Positions 27,772 to 37,407 of a DNA stretch of 53,603 nt are shown here, piece by piece. Below the pieces are notes generated by a model. It was not told where the DNA came from. It worked only from the letters and a program-made list of their open reading frames with translations, and did no database searches. Numbering within the stretch: position 1 is the first letter of the stretch; the number at the start of each line of letters is the position of its first letter. The DNA comes from Pseudomonadota bacterium (GTDB lineage Bacteria > Pseudomonadota > Gammaproteobacteria > Burkholderiales > Methylophilaceae). The stretch lies in NCBI GenBank assembly GCA_029569495.1, contig JAKQTB010000047.1, positions 1 to 53,603 on the forward strand, given 5' to 3'. Made by a program: the position numbers and the translations under genes.

Positions 27772-28881
27772 TCATTTTGCCGCTTTAAATTTTTCAAACG
27801 CTTCCGCCCTCACGTTGATGAGATTGCCATCGAGCGTTTCTGGCGCAGTGAGGCGACTAAAGTCTTCAGGGGCTAAAAATAGCGAACGATCATTGCGCAT
27901 TTCACCATTGACTAAAGGTGTTGAAGCCTTGTTCGGGTTGGCATATTTTGTGGCATTGGTAATGCCCGCGTGCACTTCTGGACGAAGAATATAATTAATA
28001 TATTGATGGGCATTATTGGGATGTTTGGCATCTTTAGGAATCGCCATGCTATCTAAAAACAACAATGCGCCTTTTTCAGGAAACACTGGCGCAATGTTTA
28101 AGCCATTGCCTTTTTTGATGGCTTCGCTGCGTGCGCGATAAAAATCACCACCCCAGCCAATCGCCACGCAAATGGATTGATCCCCAAGTTTTTCCGCTTG
28201 ACCTTCTGATGTAATGGTTTTGATATCAGCGCGCACTTTTTTTAACATAGCCGTTGCCGCTGCGTAATCTGCGGGGTTATTACTAAAGGCTGGCTTTCCA
28301 ATATAGTTAAGTGCAATTGGCATAATGTCAGTGGGCGAATCCAAATACATAATGCCGCAGCTTTTTAGTTTAGTGGTGTAAGTTGGATTAAAAACGAGCT
28401 CCCATAGATTTTTCGGCATTGGCGTTTTACCCAAAGCTTGAATCACTTTATCCACGTCCAGACCTATGGTCGTGTAACCCCATAACCAGCCTGCCAGATA
28501 AGCATTGCCAGGGTCAGCTTTATTCAGCTTCACTAAAACATCCGGGTCAAGATTTTTAAAATTTGGAATTTTACTTTTATCTAGCTTTTGTAGTAAACCG
28601 CTGTTAATTTGCGCTTTAGCCCAATCTGATGATGGAACAACAATATCATAGCCGGATTTTTTAGAACGTAATTTTTCATCGAGCACTTCATTGCCATCGT
28701 AAGTGTCATAACGCACTTGAATGCCGGTTTCTTTCTCAAAGTTTTTAATGGTTTCTGGCGCAATGTAATCAATCCAGTTATACACATACAATACTTTCTC
28801 TTCCTCTTTTGCCACGCTGATACCGGCAAAACTCATACTTAATAGCGCACCTAGCAATGCAATAACCAGACTATTTTTCAC
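27772..28881 (-). CDS. potF: Orphan polyamine-binding periplasmic protein (PotF paralogue)
   Basis: About 369 aa. The track start is a TTG codon; I choose the GTG at 28881 because GAAGGA lies 7 bases upstream and the signal peptide begins there (VKNSLVIALLGALLSM, cleavage near SVA). Motifs mirror the first PotF: YVYNWIDYIAPETI and FNPTYTTKLKSCGIMYLD. No permease or ATPase genes accompany it, so it may deliver another polyamine to PotGHI or act as a sensor. It lies next to the PuuR-like regulator. Confidence 0.87.
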   Translation of the reverse strand: MKNSLVIALLGALLSMSFAGISVAKEEEKVLYVYNWIDYIAPETIKNFEKETGIQVRYDTYDGNEVLDEKLRSKKSGYDIVVPSSDWAKAQINSGLLQKLDKSKIPNFKNLDPDVLVKLNKADPGNAYLAGWLWGYTTIGLDVDKVIQALGKTPMPKNLWELVFNPTYTTKLKSCGIMYLDSPTDIMPIALNYIGKPAFSNNPADYAAATAMLKKVRADIKTITSEGQAEKLGDQSICVAIGWGGDFYRARSEAIKKGNGLNIAPVFPEKGALLFLDSMAIPKDAKHPNNAHQYINYILRPEVHAGITNATKYANPNKASTPLVNGEMRNDRSLFLAPEDFSRLTAPETLDGNLINVRAEAFEKFKAAK

Positions 28882-29008
28882 GTTTGTTTCCTTCAATTAT
28901 TTTTGATATTTTTTTGCTTTCCATGGCTGATGTTATGCAAGTGTTATGCCATTGTGTTGGATTTTTTATACTGAATCATGGTCAGCCGGCAAAAAACCCG
29001 ATTCATGG

Positions 29009-29024
29009 GCAATTTTTAAATTGC
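29009..29024. promoter_or_regulatory. Palindrome in the gap upstream of the orphan potF
   Basis: GCAATTT and AAATTGC are perfect 7-bp arms around TT. The site is about 130 bp upstream of the GTG start and 110 bp after the regulator stop. It could be an operator, but AT-rich palindromes arise easily by chance here. Confidence 0.25.
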
Positions 29025-29133
29025 AGTTTCAAAAAATAATGGTAAGTCCATTGCGAGTGAATGTTTAAAAAGTGACACTGTTTGTCATAAATTTGTCATT
29101 AAACTTAAAATGCAAAGTCGTTTTCATTACAAA

Positions 29134-29691
29134 TTAAAACGTCGGCGGGCTGCACGAACTCACTAAAACGCAAGGCGTTTTCCCCACGTTGCGAAAGCGG
29201 TGCGGTGTTTGGCTATTAAAATAATAAGCATCTCCCGCGCCCAGCACGCGCGTGAGATTACCCACCGTGACTTCTAACTTACCTGATAGGATCACTGCGC
29301 CCTCTTCGCCCTCATGCTGCAACATCACCAAGCCCGTATCGGCGCCCACTGCGTAGGTTTCATATAAAATCTGCAACACATGCCCAGCTTTGGCTGAACC
29401 TATTTGCCGATATGAAATACCTGCTCCAGCGCTAATTTCAGTGAGTTCTTCAGCGCGGTAAAACACTTCACTTTTAACCTGTGGCAATTCATCTGAAAAA
29501 AACTCCGCCAAAGTCATTGGCACTCCAGCGAGAATGCGTTTAAGCGCACTGACCGATGGACTGGTCTGACCTGACTCAATCAGTGAAATCGTTGCATTGG
29601 CCACCCCTGCTTTTTTGGCAAGGGCGCGCTGCGAAAGCTGATGCCGCAGCCGTACCATGCGTAATCTTGCCCCTAAATCTTGCTCAATCAC
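29134..29691 (-). CDS. puuR: XRE-family regulator with cupin domain, PuuR-like
   Basis: Protein of 185 aa beginning with GTG, supported by a GAGGTGAAAA ribosome site. The N-terminal helix-turn-helix spans about residues 7-62 (LRHQLSQRALAKKAGVANAT). A C-terminal cupin domain has LQHEGEEGAVILSGKLEV and YYFNSQTPHRFRN. PuuR in E. coli has the same architecture and represses the putrescine genes until putrescine is present. It is divergent from bauA-mmsA and upstream of the orphan potF, so these are its likeliest targets. The PuuR name is inferred from context. Confidence 0.8.
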   Translation of the reverse strand: MIEQDLGARLRMVRLRHQLSQRALAKKAGVANATISLIESGQTSPSVSALKRILAGVPMTLAEFFSDELPQVKSEVFYRAEELTEISAGAGISYRQIGSAKAGHVLQILYETYAVGADTGLVMLQHEGEEGAVILSGKLEVTVGNLTRVLGAGDAYYFNSQTPHRFRNVGKTPCVLVSSCSPPTF

Positions 29692-29708
29692 TTTTCACCT
29701 CAATTCTT

Positions 29709-29820
29709 GTGTTAATAGTGTTTAATATACAATAACAGACAAATAAATAAAACACATTAAAACAATCACTTAATATTTTAATTAACCATACTTGACATCG
29801 TAAGATAAACACTTAACTAT
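29709..29820 (+). promoter_or_regulatory. Candidate bauA promoter and repeated GTGTT half-sites
   Basis: In the divergent regulator/bauA gap, TTGACA at 29792-29797 and AACTAT at 29815-29820 are 17 bp apart and look like a sigma-70 promoter. Four GTGTT half-sites surround it, two forward (29709, 29718) and two reversed (29751, 29808). The inner sites lie before the -35 and within the spacer, a plausible repressor arrangement. The regulator link is inferred. Confidence 0.45.
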
Positions 29821-29863
29821 GCACATGTTAAAGCCATTTACAAAGTAAGATTCAGGAATTTCA

Positions 29864-31285
29864 ATGTCAAAAGCCAGCACTAATTGTTTGCCAGATTTAT
29901 CGCACTACTGGGTGCCATTTACCGCCAATCGGCAATTTAAAACGATGCCGAGACTATTTAAGGCTGCGCGCGGCAATTATTACACCACCATGGATGACCG
30001 GCAGGTGCTAGATGGCACAGCAGGGCTTTGGTGCGTGCCTGCGGGGCATGGTCGCGAAGAAATTGCCAGTGCTGTTGGCAAACAATTACTCACGCTTGAT
30101 TACGCCCCAGCTTTTCAATCAAGCCATCCGTTAGCGTTTGAAGCCGCCAGCCGCGTGGCAGACTATATGCCCAGCGGCTTAGATCGTATATTCTTTACTA
30201 ACTCCGGCTCAGAATCAGCCGATACGGCATTAAAAATTGCCTTGGCGTATCATCGCGCCTGCGGCAACCCGTTAAGAAACAAGCTGATTGGTCGTGAACG
30301 TGGCTATCACGGGGTTAATTTTGGCGGCATTGCAGTGGGCGGTATTGCCGGTAACCGAAAAGCATTTGGCAACGCTTTAAGCGGTGTTGACCATATTCGC
30401 CACCCGCTCGACATTGCCAAAAATGCGTTTACGAAAGGCGTGCCGCAAGACGGCGGCATTGCGCTGGCCAATGAATTTGAGCAGCGCATTTTGACCTTAC
30501 ATGACCCAGCCACCATCGCCACGCTGATTGTTGAACCGATGCAAGGTTCGGCAGGCGTGATTGTGCCGCCGGCAGCTTATTTAAAACGCCTGCGCGAAAT
30601 TTGTACCAAATACGGCATTTTGCTGATATTTGATGAAGTCATTACCGGTTTTGGCAGGCTAGGCACAAAATTTGGCGCGGACTATTTTGATGTGATTCCT
30701 GATATGCTCACTTGCGCAAAAGGCCTTACCAATGGTGTGGTGCCAATGGGTGCTGTGGCTGTTAAGCGCGAGATTTATGATGCATTTATGGAAAACACGC
30801 CAACTGGCGCAATTGAATTGCCGCATGGTTACACGTATAGCGCCATTCCCATTGCCTGCGCGGCAGCCATTGCCACCTTAAATATTTTTCAACAAGAAAA
30901 ATTAGAAGACCGCGCGGCCAGTTTAAGCCCACACCTCGAAGCCGCTGTGCATCACCTAAAAGGCCTGCCCATGGTAAAAGACATTCGCAACATTGGTTTA
31001 GTGGCAGGCATTGAGTTTGAGGCAATTACCGGCAAAATGGGCGCGTTTGCCTTTGCGGTTTATCTCAAATGTTTTGAGCTAGGTCTGCATGTACGCTACA
31101 CCGGCGATATTATTGCAATATCGCCTCCGCTCACCATCGAAAAACACGAAATTGATCGTATTTTTAACATACTTTCAGAAGCCATTCGATTTGTAGCAAG
31201 CCAAGGTGTGGCGGGATTGGATGCAAATAATTACCTTAAAAATGAGCAGGCTTGGGCATTGCATCAACAAACAACCAATGCTTAA
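29864..31285 (+). CDS. bauA: Omega-amino acid (beta-alanine)--pyruvate aminotransferase
   Basis: Class III PLP enzyme of 473 aa. Typical features are LDGTAGLWCVPAGHGR, FFTNSGSESADTALKIA, the PLP aspartate in LIFDEVITGFGRLG and the lysine in LTCAKGLTNGVVPMG (near residue 287). These enzymes convert beta-alanine and pyruvate to malonate semialdehyde and alanine. The ATG has a CAGGAATTTCA ribosome site. mmsA follows 88 bp downstream, matching the known bauA/mmsA pairing. GABA may also be accepted. Confidence 0.87.
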   Translation: MSKASTNCLPDLSHYWVPFTANRQFKTMPRLFKAARGNYYTTMDDRQVLDGTAGLWCVPAGHGREEIASAVGKQLLTLDYAPAFQSSHPLAFEAASRVADYMPSGLDRIFFTNSGSESADTALKIALAYHRACGNPLRNKLIGRERGYHGVNFGGIAVGGIAGNRKAFGNALSGVDHIRHPLDIAKNAFTKGVPQDGGIALANEFEQRILTLHDPATIATLIVEPMQGSAGVIVPPAAYLKRLREICTKYGILLIFDEVITGFGRLGTKFGADYFDVIPDMLTCAKGLTNGVVPMGAVAVKREIYDAFMENTPTGAIELPHGYTYSAIPIACAAAIATLNIFQQEKLEDRAASLSPHLEAAVHHLKGLPMVKDIRNIGLVAGIEFEAITGKMGAFAFAVYLKCFELGLHVRYTGDIIAISPPLTIEKHEIDRIFNILSEAIRFVASQGVAGLDANNYLKNEQAWALHQQTTNA

Positions 31286-31373
31286 CACCTTTATGTAGGC
31301 TCGCAATATATCGCCAACCTACTATAACCCTATGAAATTAAAAAACAATGCGTAAAATTACGGAGCATTCAAC

Positions 31374-32870
31374 ATGAACACAATCGGACACTACGTCAAT
31401 GGTCAGCACCTTACAGGCACTAGCAACAGATTCAGTGACGTTTACAACCCAGCCACAGGTGAAGTCTCTGCCAAACTATGTAATGCTACGGCCACTGAAA
31501 CTGAAGCAGCAATCGCCGCAGCACTTGCTGCCTTCCCCGCTTGGGCAGCCACGCCCGCCTTACGCCGTGCGCGCATTATGTTTAAATTTAAAGCCTTACT
31601 CGATGAACACGCCAATGATTTAGCCAAAGCCATTTCACTCGAGCACGGCAAAACTATTTCCGATGCACGCGGTGAAGTTACACGCGGCATTGAAGTGGTT
31701 GAGTTCGCTTGTGGTATGCCGCATTTACTTAAAGGTGACTATAACGAACAAGTCGGCACAGGCATTGACACATACAGCATGCATCAGCCGCTTGGCGTAG
31801 TGGCTGGCATCACGCCCTTTAATTTTCCGGTCATGGTACCGCTATGGATGATTCCGATGGCGATGGCTACCGGCAACACCTTTGTGCTGAAACCTTCTGA
31901 AAAAACACCAAGCGCCAGCCTAATGTTGGCCGATTTACTGGCAGAAGCTGGCTTGCCTGCTGGCGTATTCAACATCATCAATGGCGATAAAGAAGCCGTG
32001 GATGTGCTGCTAACCGATAAACGCGTACAAGCCATCAGCTTTGTTGGCTCAACGCCAATCGCCGAACACATTTATAGCACTGGCACTAAAAATGGCAAAC
32101 GCGTACAAGCGCTGGGTGGCGCCAAAAACCACTTAGTGGTGATGCCCGATGCAGATTTAGACCAAGTCGCCGATGCGCTAATTGGCGCAGGCTACGGCTC
32201 TGCGGGCGAGCGCTGCATGGCCATTTCTGTAGCCGTCACCGTGGGCGATATTGCTGACCAACTCGTTGAAAAACTCAAAGAAAAAGTCAGCACCATCGTC
32301 ATTGACCAAGGTTTAAATGAAAAAGCAGACATGGGCCCGCTAGTAACACCGCAACACTTTGCTAAAGTACGCGAATATGTTGATTTAGGCATTGCTGAAG
32401 GTGCAAAACTGGTGATTGATGGCCGCGATTTCACCAAACAAGGCTTTGAAAAAGGCTTCTTTTTAGCACCCTGCTTGTTTGACAATGTCAGCAAAAATAT
32501 GCGCATCTATAAAGAAGAAATTTTTGGCCCGGTGTTAGCAATCGTGCGGGCAAAAACCTTTGAAGAGGCACTTGAGTTGGTAAACGAACACGAATTTGGC
32601 AACGGCACAGCGATATTCACCCGCGATGGCGAAGCCGCGCGCGAATTCACTAGCCGCGTGCAAGCGGGCATGGTGGGCGTCAATGTGGCCATTCCGGTGC
32701 CGATTGCCTTCCACAGCTTTGGCGGCTGGAAACGCTCTCTCTTTGGTGACCACCACATTTATGGCACGGAAGGCATTCGTTTTTACACGCGCTTAAAAAC
32801 CACCACCTCGCGTTGGCCCTCGCCAAGCAAAAATAGCGGTGCTGAATTTGTGATGCCGACCATGAAGTAA
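31374..32870 (+). CDS. mmsA: CoA-acylating methylmalonate/malonate-semialdehyde dehydrogenase
   Basis: Protein of 498 aa. The MmsA hallmarks are [30 protein letters not shown] and the catalytic Cys in [11 protein letters not shown] (about 283). The usual aldehyde dehydrogenase Glu region is replaced by ALGGAKNH, as in this CoA-dependent branch. It converts malonate semialdehyde to acetyl-CoA, or methylmalonate semialdehyde to propionyl-CoA, with NAD+ and CoA. A GGAGCATTCAAC ribosome site precedes the ATG. It completes beta-alanine catabolism with bauA. Confidence 0.92.
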   Translation: MNTIGHYVNGQHLTGTSNRFSDVYNPATGEVSAKLCNATATETEAAIAAALAAFPAWAATPALRRARIMFKFKALLDEHANDLAKAISLEHGKTISDARGEVTRGIEVVEFACGMPHLLKGDYNEQVGTGIDTYSMHQPLGVVAGITPFNFPVMVPLWMIPMAMATGNTFVLKPSEKTPSASLMLADLLAEAGLPAGVFNIINGDKEAVDVLLTDKRVQAISFVGSTPIAEHIYSTGTKNGKRVQALGGAKNHLVVMPDADLDQVADALIGAGYGSAGERCMAISVAVTVGDIADQLVEKLKEKVSTIVIDQGLNEKADMGPLVTPQHFAKVREYVDLGIAEGAKLVIDGRDFTKQGFEKGFFLAPCLFDNVSKNMRIYKEEIFGPVLAIVRAKTFEEALELVNEHEFGNGTAIFTRDGEAAREFTSRVQAGMVGVNVAIPVPIAFHSFGGWKRSLFGDHHIYGTEGIRFYTRLKTTTSRWPSPSKNSGAEFVMPTMK

Positions 32871-32964
32871 GGTTGCATGAATAGAAATTTGGCTGGGGAA
32901 ATTGGCAGATTGTTAGGCGTAAAACTGGGGTTTAAAAGCGTATAAAACTGCTGTTTAAACACAC

Positions 32965-33029
32965 AACCTTTTTCGATGCTCTGCGAGCCTTTATTTACAA
33001 GGCTTCCAGAGCATATTTTTTCTCTCGAG
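32965..33029 (+). repeat. Dispersed palindromic repeat, copy 6 (core inverted within its ends)
   Basis: Ends are in the plus orientation (AACCTTTTTCGATGCT ... TCTCTCGAG), but the loop reads TTTATTTACAAGG, the reverse complement of the usual loop. Arms are CTGCGAGCCTT and AAGGCTTCCAG. It lies between the convergent mmsA and ccmI genes. Confidence 0.9.
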
Positions 33030-33096
33030 TGAATTTAGTGAATTTAGTGACTTTACTACTTGCATCATTGTGCAATTAATCATGCGCGCCTGATGG

Positions 33097-34314
33097 TTAC
33101 TTCAACACTTCGTTGATTTCAATTTCCACATTTTCACCAACCGGTTTCATCACGGCAGACATGCCCTGCAAATCGCCAGATATCGGTTTGGCATCTCCAC
33201 TTTTTGAAATGCGCGCCACTACTACCACTGCATCCGCTTGTGAGAGCTTATTGCTGGGCATAATCGCGGATGTGTCATCTAACTGAAACTGATAAGGCAA
33301 ATCTTTTGCACTAGCGCGCACAATCGCAATTGGCATGGGTGCGCCCTGCGCCGCACGGGCAAATACAAATAGGGTAGCATTGGCATCTAACGCTTTGGTC
33401 AAGGCGGGAGACAAACGCACAGTGCCACGAATACCAGCATTCACTGCCACTTTTTGTACTGAAGTGGATTTTGTTTCACCAGCAAGCGATTGCGCTTTGG
33501 CGATTGCCGCTTTGATATCTGGGATAATTTCGGCCTCTTTAGGTAACTCTGTGATAATTTTCTCCCACAGCGCAATGGCCTCTTTATAATCTTGACGATC
33601 ATACGCGGCGGTGGCCAGCAACATTTTTGCTTTTATGTTGCGTGCATCTATTTTTAGGGCTTGGTTGGCCAACTCAACAGGCAAGCCTTCTAACTTATAG
33701 TCATTGGTTGCCGCCAGTGCATCTGCATAATCAGCATAGAGTTGTGCGTTATCGGTGATTTTTTTGGTGGCTTGTTCGTAGGCTTTTACGGCCTCCGCAT
33801 ATTTGCCAATTTTGACATATGAATTTGCCAATAAAGCCCAGCCGGCGCCATCATCAGGATTTTTTTCAAGCTTTGCCGCTAATGATGCCAGCAAACCTTC
33901 CACATCGGCCTGCGTCATCGGCTTGCCATCCATCATGGCAGCCCCCGTTGGGTTCACAATGGCTTCTGGGTTGCCAATTTTAACGTACAGCCAAAAAGCT
34001 GTCAGTGGCACCAAAAAAACCAGTATTACAGCGAGTCGGCGGTCTGGTTTCGCAACCGTGGCTGCGAGCGGGCTACTTGTGACTTCATCCAGCATTCGCC
34101 GTTCTAGCTCGGTTTTGGCAAGCTCATACTGCGCTGCATCTAACACGCCGCTGGCTAAATCCTGTTCAATCTCGGCAAACTGCGCGCGAAAAATCTCGCG
34201 CCTTTGTGCGTTATCATCGCGATTCAAAGTCGATTGCGGACGCAATAATGCTGGAATGAGCATGACCAACACCATGCCAATCAACAAAAGTGCTGCTGTT
34301 AGAAAACCCCACAT
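33097..34314 (-). CDS. ccmI: Cytochrome c maturation protein CcmI
   Basis: Protein of 405 aa. Two N-terminal membrane segments flank a cytoplasmic loop with a leucine-zipper-like region (REIFRAQFAEIEQDLASGVL). A periplasmic TPR region (about 150-260, WALLANSYVKIGKYAEAVKAYEQA) and a C-terminal domain with RGTVRLSPAL follow. CcmI binds apocytochrome c and hands it to CcmF/CcmH. Its start overlaps the ccmH stop by one base. It is the last gene of ccmFGHI. Confidence 0.9.
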   Translation of the reverse strand: MWGFLTAALLLIGMVLVMLIPALLRPQSTLNRDDNAQRREIFRAQFAEIEQDLASGVLDAAQYELAKTELERRMLDEVTSSPLAATVAKPDRRLAVILVFLVPLTAFWLYVKIGNPEAIVNPTGAAMMDGKPMTQADVEGLLASLAAKLEKNPDDGAGWALLANSYVKIGKYAEAVKAYEQATKKITDNAQLYADYADALAATNDYKLEGLPVELANQALKIDARNIKAKMLLATAAYDRQDYKEAIALWEKIITELPKEAEIIPDIKAAIAKAQSLAGETKSTSVQKVAVNAGIRGTVRLSPALTKALDANATLFVFARAAQGAPMPIAIVRASAKDLPYQFQLDDTSAIMPSNKLSQADAVVVVARISKSGDAKPISGDLQGMSAVMKPVGENVEIEINEVLK

Positions 34315-34790
34315 TATGCTTTCCTATCTAAATCTAATAATTCTTTTACACGGCGCGCTTCGTCATTGCTAAGTGGTTGATCAGTGCTTATTTTTTGACG
34401 CCTCCGTAACATAAAAATAAGCCCAATCCCGCCCGCCAATAAAAGCACAAATGGCCCAAGCCAAAGAATCAGCGTTGTAGAATTAAGGGCTGGGCGATAC
34501 CGCACAAAGTCGCCATAACGCGCCACTAGATAATCAATAATCGCTTGATCTGTCATGCCTTTGTTGGCCATGTCGCGAATTTCTTGTTTTAGGTCTTCTG
34601 CAAGGCCCGCGTGTGAATCAGCCAGTGTTTGGTTTTGGCAAACCAAACAGCGCAACTCTTCTGAAAGACGCTGCACTTGCGCTTCAACCGCACTGTTGGT
34701 TTGCAATGGTTGCGCCTCTTGTGCATGAACAAGCGTCCATTGCATTAAAAATGCGATGATTGCTGAGCGATAAAAATTTGAAATTTTCAT
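34314..34790 (-). CDS. ccmH: Cytochrome c maturation thioredoxin-like protein CcmH
   Basis: Protein of 158 aa with a signal segment, the redox motif LRCLVCQNQ (C48, C51) and one C-terminal membrane segment followed by a basic region. This is the short CcmH form, with CcmI as a separate protein. It reduces the apocytochrome CXXCH cysteines or resolves mixed disulfides with CcmG. ATGA overlap with ccmG shows translational coupling. Confidence 0.93.
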   Translation of the reverse strand: MKISNFYRSAIIAFLMQWTLVHAQEAQPLQTNSAVEAQVQRLSEELRCLVCQNQTLADSHAGLAEDLKQEIRDMANKGMTDQAIIDYLVARYGDFVRYRPALNSTTLILWLGPFVLLLAGGIGLIFMLRRRQKISTDQPLSNDEARRVKELLDLDRKA

Positions 34791-35323
34791 TGTGCTTGTA
34801 ACTTTTCAACTAAAGGCAAAATTGTCTCATTCAGATTTCTTGCGTTGAGCGGCCCAGTTTGCTTATAGGCAATCAGCCCTGATTTATCAATTACATAGGT
34901 CTCAGGAACACCATACACCCCATAATCAATACCGACGCGTCCATCGGCATCAACGGCCACGGCCACATAAGGATTACCGCCTTTTTCTAACCATTGCAAA
35001 GCCTCTGGTCGTGTATCTTTATAGTCCAAGCCCACAATAGGCACAATGCCAGTTTTTGCTAATTCCACCAACACAGGATGCTCTTCCACACACGATGGGC
35101 ACCAAGATGCCCAAGCGTTTAACATCCATACTTTGCCCAGCATTTCTTTGGGTGAAAACGTAGCTTCTGGATTATCTAAACGTGGTAAATCAAACTGTGG
35201 CGCAGGCTTGCCCACCAGTGGCGATGGAATCTCTTTAGGATTAAGAAATAAGCCTTTAAATAGAAAACCAACTAATGCCAAAAATATAGCTAACGGAATT
35301 AAAGCGCGCAATACGGATTTCAT
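34787..35323 (-). CDS. ccmG: Thiol:disulfide interchange protein CcmG/DsbE
   Basis: Protein of 178 aa with an N-terminal membrane anchor and a periplasmic thioredoxin fold. The active site is WASWCPSC (C75, C78), and the cis-Pro region is YGVYGVPETYVID. It supplies reducing equivalents to CcmH and apocytochrome c. It overlaps ccmF and ccmH by ATGA junctions. Confidence 0.93.
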   Translation of the reverse strand: MKSVLRALIPLAIFLALVGFLFKGLFLNPKEIPSPLVGKPAPQFDLPRLDNPEATFSPKEMLGKVWMLNAWASWCPSCVEEHPVLVELAKTGIVPIVGLDYKDTRPEALQWLEKGGNPYVAVAVDADGRVGIDYGVYGVPETYVIDKSGLIAYKQTGPLNARNLNETILPLVEKLQAQ

Positions 35324-37296
35324 ACAGCGGCCCCGCTTGTGTTAGATGGCGTGTCATTTTTGGAGCGATTTCTGAGTCGATACCGTTTATCGGCAATCGC
35401 TAATATGCCGCCAAAACCCATCATCAGGCAGCCAAACCAAATCCACTCTACCATCGGTTTATGGTAAATCCGCACACTCCAAGCGCCATCGCCCAAAGGC
35501 TCGCCTAATGATGCATACAAATCATGAATAAAATGCGGGCTGATACCAGCCTCGGTCATCGGCATGCCAGAGACTGTGTATATGCGTTTTTGCGGCTCAA
35601 GCACGGTACGCAATTTCCCGTTTTTACTTACATGAATTTGCCCAACACTTGCCTCAAAGTTTGGTCCTTGCACGGCTTTTACACCATCAAAAGTAAAGTC
35701 ATAACCCGCCAAATGCGCCACTTCACCCGGCGCCATTTTTACAGCAATTTCAGACTCATAGCCTTTTACGATGGTGACCCCCAGCGTAAATACCGCAATG
35801 CCAAGATGCGCAATCACCATGCCCCACCATGACCTTGAATTGGCCTGAATACGTGCCATCAATGACCCGGTAGACTTGGCTAAGCGCTTATAGATTAATT
35901 CGAAACTCGTTACAAACACCCAAAAAGCCAAGAACAAACCAAAGCCAATCCAAGCAGTAAAGTTACCCAGCGCAAAAGGTAAAGCAATGGCCAATATAAG
36001 GCTAATAGCTAAGGCCCAGCGTAAACGGGTCGCCAATTCTGGCAATGAAGATTCTTTCCAGCGGGCTATTGGCCCAACGCCCATTAAAAACAACGCTGGC
36101 GCCATAAGCGGCGCAAAAACGGCATCAAAATACGGCGGGCCAACGGAAATTTTGCCGTAGCCTAGCGCATCAACAAATAACGGGTACAACGTGCCAAGTA
36201 ACACCGCCATGGCCGCAACCGCCAGCAATACATTATTTGCCAAAAGAAAGCTCTCGCGCGAAACTACATCAAACTGACCACCACGACCAATCTTTGGGGC
36301 ACGCCAAGCATATAGCGCTAACGAACCGCCAATCACAACCACTAAAAACGCCAGAATAAACACGCCGCGTCGCGGGTCAGTTGCAAAAGCATGCACGGAA
36401 GTGATCACGCCGGAGCGCACTAAAAAAGTACCCAACAAGCTGAGAGAAAAAGCACAAATCGCCAGCAAGACCGTCCACGCTTTAAAGCTGCCGCGTTTTT
36501 CTGTCACAGCTAACGAGTGTATGAGCGCTGTGCCAACTAACCACGGCATAAATGAAGCATTTTCAACGGCATCCCAAAACCACCAGCCGCCCCAACCTAA
36601 CTCATAATACGCCCAGTTACTGCCGAGCATAATGCCGATGGTTAGAAAAACCCAAGCCAACGTTGTCCAAGGGCGAGACCACCGCGCCCACGCGGCATCT
36701 AACTGGCCGCCAAGCAATGCCGCAATTGAAAAGGCAAATGCCACTGAAAAACCAACATAACCCATATACAACATTGGCGGATGAAAAATCATGCCCGGGT
36801 CTTGCAATAACGGGTTGAGGTCACTGCCATCCAATGCGGCTGGTATCATCCGCTCAAATGGGTTTGATGCGATTAGCATAAATAACAAAAAGCCAACGCT
36901 CACCAAGCCCATCACACCTAAAATACGCGCCCGCATATTGTCTGGAATATGTTTTGAAAACAAACCAACGGCCACAGTCCACATACTTAAAATTAAAGCC
37001 CACAACAACAATGAGCCTTCATGGCCGCCCCAAACGGCAGCAATACGAAATTGCAGGGGTAATTTTGAGTTTGAATTCTTCGCCACATAGGCGACAGAAA
37101 AATCATTGGTAGCAAACGCGTAGGCCAAACAAATAAATGCAAAGGCAATCAACAAAAATTGTACGTTCACCAAAGGTTTGGCTAGCCCTATCCACACTGC
37201 GTTACCGCGCGCAGCGCCAATTAAAGGAATACTGCCTAACAACACCGCTGTTAGTAACGCGAGTATTAAAGAAAAATGACCAATTTCGGGAATCAC
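35320..37296 (-). CDS. ccmF: Heme lyase subunit CcmF
   Basis: About 658 aa from the GTG at 37296. The track starts 19 codons earlier at a TTG, but the GTG has AAGGA 7 bases upstream and gives the family-typical start (M)IPEIGHFSLILAL. The protein has about 14-15 membrane segments. The WWD heme-handling motif is GWGGWWFWDAVENASFMPW, and the conserved HPPMLYMGYVG lies before it. CcmF attaches heme to apocytochrome c with CcmH and CcmI. Repeat copy 7 separates it from ccmE. Confidence 0.93.
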   Translation of the reverse strand: MIPEIGHFSLILALLTAVLLGSIPLIGAARGNAVWIGLAKPLVNVQFLLIAFAFICLAYAFATNDFSVAYVAKNSNSKLPLQFRIAAVWGGHEGSLLLWALILSMWTVAVGLFSKHIPDNMRARILGVMGLVSVGFLLFMLIASNPFERMIPAALDGSDLNPLLQDPGMIFHPPMLYMGYVGFSVAFAFSIAALLGGQLDAAWARWSRPWTTLAWVFLTIGIMLGSNWAYYELGWGGWWFWDAVENASFMPWLVGTALIHSLAVTEKRGSFKAWTVLLAICAFSLSLLGTFLVRSGVITSVHAFATDPRRGVFILAFLVVVIGGSLALYAWRAPKIGRGGQFDVVSRESFLLANNVLLAVAAMAVLLGTLYPLFVDALGYGKISVGPPYFDAVFAPLMAPALFLMGVGPIARWKESSLPELATRLRWALAISLILAIALPFALGNFTAWIGFGLFLAFWVFVTSFELIYKRLAKSTGSLMARIQANSRSWWGMVIAHLGIAVFTLGVTIVKGYESEIAVKMAPGEVAHLAGYDFTFDGVKAVQGPNFEASVGQIHVSKNGKLRTVLEPQKRIYTVSGMPMTEAGISPHFIHDLYASLGEPLGDGAWSVRIYHKPMVEWIWFGCLMMGFGGILAIADKRYRLRNRSKNDTPSNTSGAAV

Positions 37297-37407
37297 ATCT
37301 ACATCCTTATCACAATTTTGTCGGTTGCTTTGCGATTGCTCATTCGCAACCAAAAAGTACTACTTTATATGTTTTAAAAAAACAAAAAAAACTGAAGCAA
37401 AACACGT

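Noticed and set aside
31286-31373. Possible degenerate repeat copy between bauA and mmsA (GTAGGCTCGC ... CCTAC)
   Set aside because: Only a few bases match, and the conserved ends and loop are absent.
37297-37353. Longer TTG-initiated CcmF N-terminus given by the track
   Set aside because: The GTG at 37296 has a well-placed AAGGA and gives the family-typical start. The upstream part is polar and unlike CcmF.
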